A stretch of 41,308 bases of DNA from Gracilibacillus halophilus YIM-C55.5 (GCF_000359605.1 NZ_APML01000002.1:1-41308), one strand, 5' to 3'. Shown: positions 24,138 to 31,570, counted from the stretch's first letter. Notes: generated from the sequence alone by a model not told the origin. Program-made: numbers and translations.

Positions 24138-24151
24138 ATGAATGGATCAGC

Positions 24152-24192
24152 AAACGTCTATTGTCAAAAAATTTTGGTGATAGACGTTTTGA
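24152..24192 (+). terminator. Terminator after serS
   Basis: AAACGTCTAT (24152-24161) pairs with ATAGACGTTT (24180-24189), followed by a T-rich end. Confidence 0.7.
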
Positions 24193-24195
24193 CTA

Positions 24196-24224
24196 TTGAC
24201 GTGTTTGTTTAGCTGTGCTATATT
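24196..24224 (+). promoter_or_regulatory. Promoter of tRNA-Ser
   Basis: TTGACG (24196-24201), a 17-bp spacer, and TATATT (24219-24224). Transcription would start near 24231, about 16 bp before the tRNA. Confidence 0.8.
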
Positions 24225-24246
24225 ATTACTTGTCGTCAACAAATAC

Positions 24247-24339
24247 GGAGGAGTACCCAAGTCTGGCTGAAGGGAGCGGTCTTGAAAACCGCCAGGGGCT
24301 TTGCGGCCCGCGGGGGTTCGAATCCCTCCTCCTCCGCCA
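24247..24339 (+). tRNA. tRNA-Ser(UGA)
   Basis: The acceptor stem GGAGGAG pairs with CTCCTCC, followed by discriminator G and an encoded CCA (24337-24339). The anticodon loop CTTGAAA contains TGA, read as serine UCA/UCN. A long variable arm (class II tRNA) and the T-loop GGTTCGAATCC are present. It has its own promoter and terminator. The serS-tRNA-Ser neighbourhood is conserved in Bacilli. Confidence 0.97.
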
Positions 24340-24375
24340 TAAATGAGACACAAAATTGGAGATTATAGATAGGAA

Positions 24376-24404
24376 AAATCGTTATTTTGGATAACGATTT
24401 TTTT
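24376..24404 (+). terminator. Terminator after tRNA-Ser
   Basis: AAATCGTTAT (24376-24385) and ATAACGATTT (24391-24400), 5-nt loop, followed by T4. Confidence 0.9.
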
Positions 24405-24444
24405 ATTTGGATTTAGAATGAATGGTATCAAATAGAAGAGAGTG

Positions 24445-24690
24445 AATCGGCTGTTTGCATTGAAAACTGATATATGAGTCAAACAGGAGAAAAGGAATGG
24501 ACTGTTTGCATTGAAAATCGATATATAAGTCAAACAGGAGAAAAGGAATCGGCTGTTTGCATTGAAAACTGATATATGAGTCAAACAGAGGAAAAGGAAT
24601 CGGCTGTTTGCATTGAAAATCGATATATAAGTCAAACAGAGGAAAATAAATCAACTATTTGCATTGAAAATTCATGTATCCATCATGGCA
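24445..24690. repeat. 51-bp tandem repeat array, 4 full copies and a decayed fifth
   Basis: The anchor CTGTTTGCATTGAAAA begins at 24451, 24502, 24553 and 24604, exactly 51 bp apart. A decayed version (CTATTTGCATTGAAAA) is at 24655. Each full unit contains CTGTTTG and CAAACAG about 22 bp apart, so it can fold as a hairpin. Units 1 and 3 share the core ACTGATATATGAG; units 2 and 4 share TCGATATATAAG, giving a 102-bp super-period. The junction (GGAGAAAA in units 1-2, GAGGAAAA in units 3-4) changes once. Because 51 is divisible by three, reverse-strand frames stay open with a 17-residue repeat; no start signal supports a protein. The rest of 24405-24829 shows no gene. Confidence 0.92.
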
Positions 24691-24829
24691 CAAAAAATGA
24701 GTGTTATTGAGAGATATTTGATAAGATGTATTTATTGATTCACCGAACACTGAATACCTCCTGCCTATTTTTTCTTAATAGATCATTTGTGATAAAATAA
24801 TAATAAATGACCGTAAAGGAAGCGATATT

Positions 24830-25654
24830 GTGGATCAGACCATTACTTTTTTAGGTGCAGGATCAATGGCAGAGGCCATTATTGCTGGTTTAACTTCAAA
24901 ACAAATCGTAGCAGCGAATCAAGTGATTGCTACGAATCAATCGAATCTTGATCGTTTGCACACATTAGAAAACCATTATTACATTCGAACGACACAAAAC
25001 AAAGAAGAAGCACTACGTGAAAGTGACATTGTTATATTAGCGATGAAGCCAAAAGATGTGACAGTAGCATTAGATGATGTGAAGGGTGAACTACGTGAGG
25101 ATCAAATCATCATTTCAATTCTCGCTGGTATTTCAACGACATATATTGAACGTCAATTACCAAAACAAAATCCAGTGATTCGTGTGATGCCAAATACATC
25201 AGCGACGATTGGACAATCAGCCACAACGATTGCTGCAGGAACTAGCGCTTCGAGTGGACAATTAGCGGTAGTCGAGTCATTGATGCAGGCTATAGGAACG
25301 ACGACGGTAATTAATGAAGCGGATATGGATGCCTATACGGCGATTGCAGGAAGCGGCCCGGCCTTTTATTACTATATGGTTGAAGCGATCGAGCAGTTTG
25401 TTGAGGATAAGGGGCTATCGATTGAACAAGCCAAACCATTAATGATTCAGACATTACAAGGTGTAGCTGAGATGTTGAAGACATCCGAGGATTCCCCAAA
25501 GATATTACGAGAAAAGATCACAAGTCCTGGTGGCACAACTGAAGCTGGACTGAATACATTATCATCGCATGATTTTCAAAAGATTGTGAAGGAATGTATG
25601 CAGCAAGCAGCTGAACGTTCTGCAGAGTTGAGAAAGATGTTAGAAGAACAGTAA
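24830..25654 (+). CDS. proC: Pyrroline-5-carboxylate reductase
   Basis: This 274-residue enzyme reduces pyrroline-5-carboxylate to proline with NAD(P)H, the last step of proline synthesis. The nucleotide-binding motif FLGAGSMAEAI is at residues 7-17. The family signature, SPGGTTEAGLNTL, lies near the C-terminus. The start is GTG 24830 behind AAAGGAAGCGATATT. No other pro genes are adjacent. In halotolerant Bacillaceae proline is also an osmolyte (family knowledge), but a dedicated osmo-operon is not seen here. A terminator follows. Confidence 0.95.
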   Translation: MDQTITFLGAGSMAEAIIAGLTSKQIVAANQVIATNQSNLDRLHTLENHYYIRTTQNKEEALRESDIVILAMKPKDVTVALDDVKGELREDQIIISILAGISTTYIERQLPKQNPVIRVMPNTSATIGQSATTIAAGTSASSGQLAVVESLMQAIGTTTVINEADMDAYTAIAGSGPAFYYYMVEAIEQFVEDKGLSIEQAKPLMIQTLQGVAEMLKTSEDSPKILREKITSPGGTTEAGLNTLSSHDFQKIVKECMQQAAERSAELRKMLEEQ

Positions 25655-25665
25655 TAAATAGATTC

Positions 25666-25696
25666 GGCTATCGCTTGGCTGCGATAGCCTCTTTAT
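25666..25696 (+). terminator. Terminator after proC
   Basis: GGCTATCGC (25666-25674) and GCGATAGCC (25681-25689), 6-nt loop, followed by TCTTTAT. Confidence 0.8.
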
Positions 25697-25703
25697 AGAA
25701 TGT

Positions 25704-25776
25704 GGCCCTATAGCTCAGAGGATAGAGCGTTCGTTTCCTAAACGATGCGTCGCAGGTTCGAATCCTGCTAGGGCCG
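25704..25776 (+). tRNA. tRNA-Arg(CCU)
   Basis: Acceptor GGCCCTA pairs with TAGGGCC; the D-arm is GCTC-AGAGGATA-GAGC. The anticodon loop TTCCTAA has anticodon CCT (reads AGG), and the T-arm is GCAGG-TTCGAAT-CCTGC. CCA is not encoded. The first anticodon-stem pair is a T-T mismatch. An integrase remnant lies immediately downstream, marking this tRNA as an integration site. Confidence 0.93.
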
Positions 25777-25803
25777 TTGGTTTAAGAGTTTTCAATTAGT
25801 TGA

Positions 25804-25833
25804 AGTGGTAACCAAATGGTAACCACTTTTTTT
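25804..25833 (+). terminator. Terminator-like inverted repeat after tRNA-Arg
   Basis: AGTGGT (25804-25809) pairs with ACCACT (25822-25827), with an inner ACC/GGT pair, and seven T follow. The segment also holds GGTAACCA twice in direct orientation, a pattern often found beside phage integrase ends. Confidence 0.65.
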
Positions 25834-26023
25834 ATTGATCAGAAATACGATCTATCTTTGGCTTATTAAAAGCTTCCTCTAAACTTTTGGCAACTTCCCC
25901 TTGCATATTAGGCAACATGTGGGAATACGTGTCCAATGTCACTTGGATAGAAGAGTGTCCTAAACGTTCCTGAACAAACACCTAAATTAAACAACATAGA
26001 AGCGTGTGTATGCCCTAAATCGC
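25832..26023 (-). pseudogene. Decayed C-terminus of a phage-type tyrosine recombinase (integrase)
   Basis: Reverse-strand translation gives DLGHTHASMLFNLG, then a shift of frame at about 25982, then FVQERLGHSSIQVTLDTYSH and a tail ending KIDRISDQ. These are the last two catalytic boxes of a tyrosine recombinase, including the nucleophile Tyr in DTYSH. A few codons are lost at the break, and the box-II arginine of LRHTHAS has become Gly. Nothing upstream continues the protein. It therefore cannot be active and marks an old phage or element insertion at tRNA-Arg(CCU). Confidence 0.88.
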
Positions 26024-26043
26024 AACAACAGTGATACTAAAGA

Positions 26044-26214
26044 TCATTGCTCTTTTATATACTTTTTTCCTATGATGACGATAATGAGTGCCAAAATAAA
26101 AGCAATTACACTTGCTACATCCTTGACGATACTGCTACCGAGAAAATTAATAACGGTAAGAATGATAAGGATAATGAGTAGCAAATTAAGAACATTGTCT
26201 GCTACTGTTTTCAT
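26044..26214 (-). CDS. Small two-helix membrane protein, unknown function
   Basis: Reverse-strand ATG 26214 to TGA 26044 encodes 56 residues, starting MKTVADNVLNLLLIIL and ending KKYIKEQ. Two hydrophobic helices (about residues 9-26 and 34-49) flank a short loop GSSIVKD. The ribosome site (GGTGTG) is weak. A longer reading exists on the opposite strand, but it has no membrane-protein pattern or ribosome site, so this strand is preferred. It lies between the integrase remnant and another orphan membrane gene, so it may be leftover cargo. I do not recognise the family. Confidence 0.6.
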   Translation of the reverse strand: MKTVADNVLNLLLIILIILTVINFLGSSIVKDVASVIAFILALIIVIIGKKYIKEQ

Positions 26215-26322
26215 AATCACACCAACTTTTACATTTTTTGAAGTATCGTTTTCATCTATTATACTATATAATCAATATGAGGTGTACTAAATAATGGAAT
26301 ATTTGTTAAGGGAGTGAGTAGT

Positions 26323-26649
26323 ATGGATATAATAGGATATATGATGGTGTCCATTTTTATATTTGGTGTTTTATATGGTTTTGTTCTTCAAATTCAGTAT
26401 TTATTAACCATTAAACAGAATGAAAAATTGTCTGTAAACAGGAGATTATTGTATGGTCATTACCTAACCTGTATTTCGATGGCAGGCTTTTTAGTCACAT
26501 TTATTCTGAATATATTGGTTAGTTTGGAAATGATTCATTCGCAAATTGTTACAAGTCATAGTACAAATATTATCTGTCTTATATTTCTTTTTGTGCTATT
26601 TACTGCAAAATTCATAATCACGCCTAGAAACTACTCAGCATTAAAGTAA
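26323..26649 (+). CDS. Small membrane protein, unknown function
   Basis: This 108-residue protein starts at ATG 26323 (MDIIGYMMVSIFIFGVLYGF) behind AAGGGAGTGAGTAGT; a GTG at 26314 is a less likely start inside that site. Three hydrophobic segments are visible, about residues 4-22, 45-67 and 78-97, with a basic loop between the first two (KQNEKLSVNRRLLYGHY). I do not recognise it. It lies between the integrase remnant and the ger operon and is convergent with the hydrolase gene. Confidence 0.6.
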   Translation: MDIIGYMMVSIFIFGVLYGFVLQIQYLLTIKQNEKLSVNRRLLYGHYLTCISMAGFLVTFILNILVSLEMIHSQIVTSHSTNIICLIFLFVLFTAKFIITPRNYSALK

Positions 26650-26685
26650 GATAAATTCTTTGTTGTCCTTTACATACTCACAATC

Positions 26686-27474
26686 TCAGTCATCACTTGA
26701 GACAAGGCGTTTTCGCTTTAGCCATTCGCGGATGATTGCATTACATACATGTGCATGTTTTGTAGGGACTTGATGTTTTGACTTCCCGATATAGGCTATT
26801 TCAACGTCTTCTACTTGTTTTCGATACCTATGCTGATAGGCATGAATATAGAAATCTCTTGATCCATATAGCAACAATAAGGGCATTTGTAATTGAGATA
26901 ATCGGTTTTCACAACTGTAATGTAGTCCAATCTCATATTGCCTTGCTAGACTTACTGGATCGGTTTGTTTCATTTCCTCAATCATTTCTGTGGCCACTTG
27001 ATGATCGCGAAAGTGGTTTTTTGCTAATCCAATTGATAGCCATTTCATCCATTTTCTCTGCGCTATCCATATGCCGATTTGATATTCCTTTTGTAATAAA
27101 AAACTATTCACAGCATAATAGCCACCGATTAACATCAAGCCGATTGTCTTTTGAGGATACTTGAGAGCAAATTCCTGAGCAATGCATCCACCATTTGAAT
27201 AGCCACATATCACTGCTCGATCGATTTGATTGGTATCTAATACTCTTCTCACGTCGTCGACAAGTTCATTCATCGTGAACGATGGATCGGAAGAATCGCT
27301 ACGACCATCTCCGCGAATATCAAAAGTGATGACGGTGCAAATATCACGTAACTCTTTTTGATAATGAAATGTTACGTGTCCCATACCTGGAGGAGCAATC
27401 AATAGGAGTGGGCATCCGTGGCCATTCATTTGGTAATATAAGTCGGGTTGATCGGCGTCTCTACAGATGGGCAT
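26686..27474 (-). CDS. Alpha/beta hydrolase at the end of the ger operon
   Basis: This 262-residue alpha/beta-hydrolase-fold protein has the nucleophile elbow GYSNGG. A probable acid Asp lies in LLYGSRDFYIH and a probable base His in SKHQVPTKHAH. An oxyanion-type motif PPGMGH lies near residue 30. ATG 27474 (MPICRDADQ) is chosen because GGAAGGTGAG directly precedes it; a longer in-frame reading reaches back through the small gene upstream. No signal peptide is seen, so it is probably cytoplasmic. It starts 17 nt after the small D-type gene, so it is probably part of the germination operon. Its substrate is unknown. Confidence 0.8.
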   Translation of the reverse strand: MPICRDADQPDLYYQMNGHGCPLLLIAPPGMGHVTFHYQKELRDICTVITFDIRGDGRSDSSDPSFTMNELVDDVRRVLDTNQIDRAVICGYSNGGCIAQEFALKYPQKTIGLMLIGGYYAVNSFLLQKEYQIGIWIAQRKWMKWLSIGLAKNHFRDHQVATEMIEEMKQTDPVSLARQYEIGLHYSCENRLSQLQMPLLLLYGSRDFYIHAYQHRYRKQVEDVEIAYIGKSKHQVPTKHAHVCNAIIREWLKRKRLVSSDD

Positions 27475-27491
27475 CGTGATCTCACCTTCCG

Positions 27492-27656
27492 TTATCGTAA
27501 TAATTGATAAAAAATTGTTATTGCGATGATGACTGGGGCTAAAGTGAGTATCGCAGTTCCTCCCCAACGATTGCCGTCTTGAAAGGTTTGTCGGCTGTGA
27601 ACAATACAACGGTACACAACAAACAAACATAATAAATAGACGAGAAAGGTTTGCAC
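27492..27656 (-). CDS. Small two-helix protein of the ger operon (GerD-subunit-like, as GerKD)
   Basis: This 54-residue protein starts at GTG 27656, one base after the gerC-type stop (TAA-A-GTG), with GTGAGGGATTAAA as ribosome site. The first 19 residues (MQTFLVYLLCLFVVYRCIV) and residues about 36-50 (ILTLAPVIIAITIFY) are hydrophobic helices. A polar loop with RQTFQDGNRWGG lies between them. Small two-helix 'D' proteins such as B. subtilis GerKD accompany several ger operons and adjust germination rate (family knowledge). Assignment here rests on size, topology and position. Confidence 0.75.
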   Translation of the reverse strand: MQTFLVYLLCLFVVYRCIVHSRQTFQDGNRWGGTAILTLAPVIIAITIFYQLLR

Positions 27657-27657
27657 T

Positions 27658-28899
27658 TTAATCCCTCACTTCATTGATCTTTGAATCATTAATCATCTTG
27701 CCAAATTCTAATTTATCCATTTTGTATGTTACAGAAACCTCAGCATTCGGATAAATCTTTTTATGCCAGTCGGCTTTTTCGTATGCTTTAATATTTTTGA
27801 AATGTGGTCGAGCATACAATGACCAATAAAAAGGGTCAGATCGGTATTGGGTCTGTGACTGTTCAATAAATGCAGACGTTTTTTCTTCAAATCGTTGGAT
27901 GATTGCTTTTCGTAGTTTTTGACGTCCTTTACGATTTTGCGAATAATCCACCAAACTCGGAATGGCAATTACTTCAATCTGAAACGGGATTTCAACCTTA
28001 ATGGTACTTGGCTTATTTTTGTGATACGTAAAGTCAATCTGAGGCGATTGTTTTTGCGAGTAATCATACGTGATACGAAAATCTGGTTTGACTGGGTCGG
28101 GCATAGTAGCAAGGAAATCCTTCATGTCCATCGTTTTATCTAAAATATGAGAAAACCGGGTTTCTTCACCAGTTAATGTATCAATCATTTGTCCTTCTTT
28201 AAAAACGGCTGAGCCCATAAATTGTGTTGGAGAACCGCCCCTCTGAGGTATTTCCCCCGCTATATATTGATCTTGTTCTCCGTTGTCCTTTTGATCAGAT
28301 TGCATAGTTGTCGCATAAATACCGAGGAATAAGTCAGCATCTCCTTCAGTAATTTGAAAAAAACGATGAAGTGTAGCATTTGGAATAATACCGGTTTGCT
28401 TCGCACGGGATAACATAAATTGGTAATATTTATGTGGGCGTTGTTCCATAATCGGTTGATTATTATTAATAAAATCACTGGCTGATTCCTTTGATACAAC
28501 GAGTTCGACACCTCTTCTAATTTGAGGCGTACGGGAACCTGACTGAATGATGCCGAGGAAATCTTTTGAACGTGCTAATTCTTCGGATATGACAATAATT
28601 TTTGTATGATCGAGCGTAATTTTTTTCGAAACGAACGAATTGGCGGTATTAGTTGCACCTAGGATATCGGAACCTTTGACGGTGACTATTTCTGCTGGTG
28701 GTTCATTAGGACCGCTTTGTACAGCTGCAGATCCTACTGCTGGATTGGCAATCTGATATGTATAATTGTATTGTCCTTCTTCTTCGGTTTTGTCGATGCC
28801 AACAGCGATCACATACGATTGTTGTTCTAATTCGATTCGGTCGAAACAACCTGTTAACATGATCATGGCTATTGCAATGAAGAAAACATGTCCTTTCAT
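27658..28899 (-). CDS. Germinant receptor C subunit (GerAC family lipoprotein)
   Basis: This 413-residue protein has a lipoprotein signal ending MLTGC (lipid-modified Cys near residue 17) and the start of the mature protein FDRIELEQQSYVIAVGIDKT, a GerAC signature. The C subunit is anchored on the outer face of the spore inner membrane and works with A and B. ATG 28899 overlaps the B-subunit stop (ATGA) and follows AAGGGGAGCTGAAACG. A longer reading from 28935 lies inside the B gene and is rejected. Confidence 0.93.
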   Translation of the reverse strand: MKGHVFFIAIAMIMLTGCFDRIELEQQSYVIAVGIDKTEEEGQYNYTYQIANPAVGSAAVQSGPNEPPAEIVTVKGSDILGATNTANSFVSKKITLDHTKIIVISEELARSKDFLGIIQSGSRTPQIRRGVELVVSKESASDFINNNQPIMEQRPHKYYQFMLSRAKQTGIIPNATLHRFFQITEGDADLFLGIYATTMQSDQKDNGEQDQYIAGEIPQRGGSPTQFMGSAVFKEGQMIDTLTGEETRFSHILDKTMDMKDFLATMPDPVKPDFRITYDYSQKQSPQIDFTYHKNKPSTIKVEIPFQIEVIAIPSLVDYSQNRKGRQKLRKAIIQRFEEKTSAFIEQSQTQYRSDPFYWSLYARPHFKNIKAYEKADWHKKIYPNAEVSVTYKMDKLEFGKMINDSKINEVRD

Positions 28900-29984
28900 C
28901 GTTTCAGCTCCCCTTTCCATAAAGCAATGAACCATAACATGAAGGGTAACAAAATAAAAAATGGTGACATAATCATTAACAAGTTTTCTCGTAGTACAAA
29001 TTCGTTATAAATGCTATTAAAAGGTAATAGCCCGGCAATAATCACTAAATAAGCGAGTGGTAGTAAAAGTGGCTCGAAATTTTTAATATGAAATATCGTA
29101 CCGAACATCCATGCGATAAGATAAAGAAATACAATAAACTTAAGATAAGCAGCAAACAGCCAAAAAACCATAAATAAGGTTTCAATATTGGTGAAAAATT
29201 GACCGAATTGGACGTATTGCGCAATATCGTGAAAAGGAAAGGCTATTTTTTCGACAGAGTTATAGTCAAAAACGGTGATGTAAATGAAATAAAATGCGAT
29301 GATTTCTAGAAAAGCAATGATTGAAGCAACAACGGCCCCTTTACGAAACATTGCTTCTTCTTTGGCTGCTTTATAAGCGATCAATAAAAAGAATAATTCA
29401 GCAAAAATCGCTGCCTTCTTCACCCCTTCTGATAGGATCACGGGTAAACCAGATCCGAATATGGGGAAAATACGTTCATAGACCATGCTTCCTAAAACAA
29501 GCCAAATTAGTGTGAAAAAGGAGATTTTGATGATCGGTAGGGCAATCCAGGATGTATAGCCGATGACTTCAATGCCTTTCTTGGCACCAAAGAAGCTAAC
29601 CCCGATAAAGATAAAGAAAATAAAGATCGTAGGTGATTCTGGAAAGTATAAGACTTTAATTTGCTCTACATAATTTCTGCTATCTAGTGTGAGTGTGCTA
29701 AAGGCGAAGAGAAATATTATTATGCTTATTAATTTTCCTATTGTTTTGCCTAGTATGGATTCGATCAGTTCCATTAGATTTTTATCACGGAATCGCTTGA
29801 GTAAATAGATCATTAGAAGAAAGCTCGGAAAGATGACAACAAAGGACACAATGGGTATCAACCAAAATCCATTTTGGGCTTTCTGTGCAAATAACGAAGG
29901 AGTAGAATCGGCTGCTTTGATCGCAACAAGCATTAAAACAATGGCGAAGATTTCTTTTGTTTGTAGAAAGCCTTGGTTTTGCAT
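28896..29984 (-). CDS. Germinant receptor B subunit (GerAB family permease)
   Basis: This 362-residue integral membrane protein has about ten hydrophobic segments and the GerAB/amino-acid-permease pattern. It opens MQNQGFLQTKEIFAIVLMLVA. The B subunit is thought to bind the germinant, often an amino acid (family knowledge). It begins 18 nt after the A gene and overlaps the C gene by four bases, so the three are co-translated. The specific ligand cannot be read from sequence alone. Confidence 0.93.
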   Translation of the reverse strand: MQNQGFLQTKEIFAIVLMLVAIKAADSTPSLFAQKAQNGFWLIPIVSFVVIFPSFLLMIYLLKRFRDKNLMELIESILGKTIGKLISIIIFLFAFSTLTLDSRNYVEQIKVLYFPESPTIFIFFIFIGVSFFGAKKGIEVIGYTSWIALPIIKISFFTLIWLVLGSMVYERIFPIFGSGLPVILSEGVKKAAIFAELFFLLIAYKAAKEEAMFRKGAVVASIIAFLEIIAFYFIYITVFDYNSVEKIAFPFHDIAQYVQFGQFFTNIETLFMVFWLFAAYLKFIVFLYLIAWMFGTIFHIKNFEPLLLPLAYLVIIAGLLPFNSIYNEFVLRENLLMIMSPFFILLPFMLWFIALWKGELKR

Positions 29985-30002
29985 AAGCGAACCACCTTTT
30001 CT

Positions 30003-31475
30003 TTATCGATGCCGTTTTTTTACGAGATCCTTTGGTTTTAAATAGTTGGGCCGTAACCATTCTCTTCTTATCACTTTGCGAAAAATCGTATCATTTGGTG
30101 AGAGAAAATGAGGAGACATCGGTGAAAAATAGGGTACACCAAATGATTTAATCGACGCTGTGTACATGACAAAGAGAAGAAATGCCCCGACGAGTGACAA
30201 CATGCCAAAGAACCCTGCTGCAAATATAAAGATAAACCGCGATATTCGAATCGTAAAATTAATATTAATTTCGGATAGAGCAAAGGATGATAAACCAGAT
30301 ACCGCTGCGATAATGACGATAATCGGACTGATGATATTTGCTTCAACAGCCGCTTGCCCAAGTATGAGCGCACCGACAATACCAATCGTAGGTCCTAACG
30401 GATTAGGAATACGAACGCCAGCTTCTCGAATAAGTTCAAAGGCAACTTCCATAATGATGACCTCAAAGATTAATGGAAAAGGGACGCGTTCTCTCGATGC
30501 CGTAATGGCTAGTAATAAATCAGGTGGGATCATTTCGCTGTGAAAATTGGAAACCGCTACATAGATAGCTGAGATCAATGATGATAAGAAGAAACAGAGC
30601 AAGCGGATGGCTCGACTGAAATTCCCGTAGAGAAAACGTAAGTAACGATCTTCTGGTGTATGAAAAAAACACCAGAAATTCACTGGAACGATAAGAGCAG
30701 CAGCCGATGTGTCCATTAGTAAAATAATAAATCCATCCTCTAAATAAGATGTTGCCTTATCTGGTTTTTCGGTATATAAAATGGTAGGAATTAGTGAATA
30801 AGGTCGTTCTTCCAAATATTGTTCCAACAGTTCAATATTGCGGACGGTATCAACATTGATGTCTTTGATTCGTTGGCGGACGTTTTCTAATATGTCTGGA
30901 TTGACGAGGTCCTTATTATAAAGAATGTTGACTTCGTTTTTTGAGCGCTCCCCGACTTGGATTCCTTCGTTGATTAATTGTGATTGATGTAATTGTTTGC
31001 GAATTAAAGAGATGTTGGCGTTTAACGACTCCGTAAAGGCATCTTGAGGTCCTTTAATTACATTTTCATTCTCAGCCTTAAAGATATTGCGATGTTCGAA
31101 GGAAGCAATATCCATACCATATGCTTGTGAATCGTGATCTACAAATAACACAGCTTTTCCACTATTAATATATTCTTTAATGGTTTCAAAATCGGTTAAA
31201 GCTTGTATATTGTTAACGGAAACAATATCAGTGATATCTTTACCTTCGTTTTCTAACAAAGGTTTAATAATATGTAGATTCATTTGCTCGCCGTTGACGG
31301 TCGAACTATAATAAAACATTCGCCCTTGCTTTTGATTGAAAGCGATCGTTAGTGAACGCATCGAAAAATCTTTATTTAACCCGTACGAAAACTGTTCCTT
31401 CATTGTTCGCACATTCTCATTCAAATGACGAGATACGTTGGGCGATTCCTTCTTCAGCATGCGAGATCGACGCAT
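30003..31475 (-). CDS. Germinant receptor A subunit (GerAA family)
   Basis: This 490-residue protein has a soluble N-terminal region (about residues 1-250) and a membrane domain containing about five segments. The family core shows PLIFEVIIMEVAFELIREAG and the GPTIGIVGALILGQAAVEA segment. The C-terminus is basic (PKDLVKKRHR). ATG 31475 is chosen over an in-frame GTG at 31484 because AAAGGTGTGATCTTT precedes it. First gene of a five-gene operon with a candidate sigma-G promoter upstream. It is placed in the A/B/C order of B. subtilis gerA, gerB and gerK; orthology to one of these is not decided. Confidence 0.93.
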   Translation of the reverse strand: MRRSRMLKKESPNVSRHLNENVRTMKEQFSYGLNKDFSMRSLTIAFNQKQGRMFYYSSTVNGEQMNLHIIKPLLENEGKDITDIVSVNNIQALTDFETIKEYINSGKAVLFVDHDSQAYGMDIASFEHRNIFKAENENVIKGPQDAFTESLNANISLIRKQLHQSQLINEGIQVGERSKNEVNILYNKDLVNPDILENVRQRIKDINVDTVRNIELLEQYLEERPYSLIPTILYTEKPDKATSYLEDGFIILLMDTSAAALIVPVNFWCFFHTPEDRYLRFLYGNFSRAIRLLCFFLSSLISAIYVAVSNFHSEMIPPDLLLAITASRERVPFPLIFEVIIMEVAFELIREAGVRIPNPLGPTIGIVGALILGQAAVEANIISPIIVIIAAVSGLSSFALSEININFTIRISRFIFIFAAGFFGMLSLVGAFLLFVMYTASIKSFGVPYFSPMSPHFLSPNDTIFRKVIRREWLRPNYLKPKDLVKKRHR

Positions 31476-31507
31476 AAAGATCACACCTTTATAAATATCC
31501 TAATGCT

Positions 31508-31537
31508 TAGTATGGTTCATTGATGAAGAAACTATGT
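31508..31537 (-). promoter_or_regulatory. Candidate sigma-G promoter of the ger operon
   Basis: On the minus strand CATACTA (complement of 31508-31514) fits the sigma-G -10 consensus CATnhTA. ACATA (complement of 31533-31537) fits four of five positions of the -35 GHATR, with an 18-bp spacer. Sigma G drives ger operons in Bacillus forespores (established), so the match is plausible. Confidence 0.5.
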
Positions 31538-31550
31538 GAACCATTCACAT
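31534..31550. promoter_or_regulatory. 17-bp palindrome between ger operon and acsA
   Basis: ATGTGAA-CCA-TTCACAT is perfectly symmetric. The arms contain TGTGA/TCACA, like Crp/Fnr-type sites, but the spacing is 5 not 6. It overlaps the candidate sigma-G -35 and lies 21 bp upstream of the acsA -35. The factor is unknown. Confidence 0.5.
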
Positions 31551-31570
31551 AAAAATTTTTTGTAAAATAT

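Noticed and set aside
24445..24690. CRISPR array
   Set aside because: The 51-bp units follow each other without unique spacers, and no cas genes are present in the window.
26006..26290. 94-residue plus-strand reading over the small membrane gene
   Set aside because: It has no ribosome site and no family pattern, and it is antisense to a coherent two-helix protein on the minus strand.
27475..27630. 52-residue N-terminal extension of the hydrolase
   Set aside because: It overlaps the small D-type gene in another frame, and ATG 27474 has the better ribosome site.
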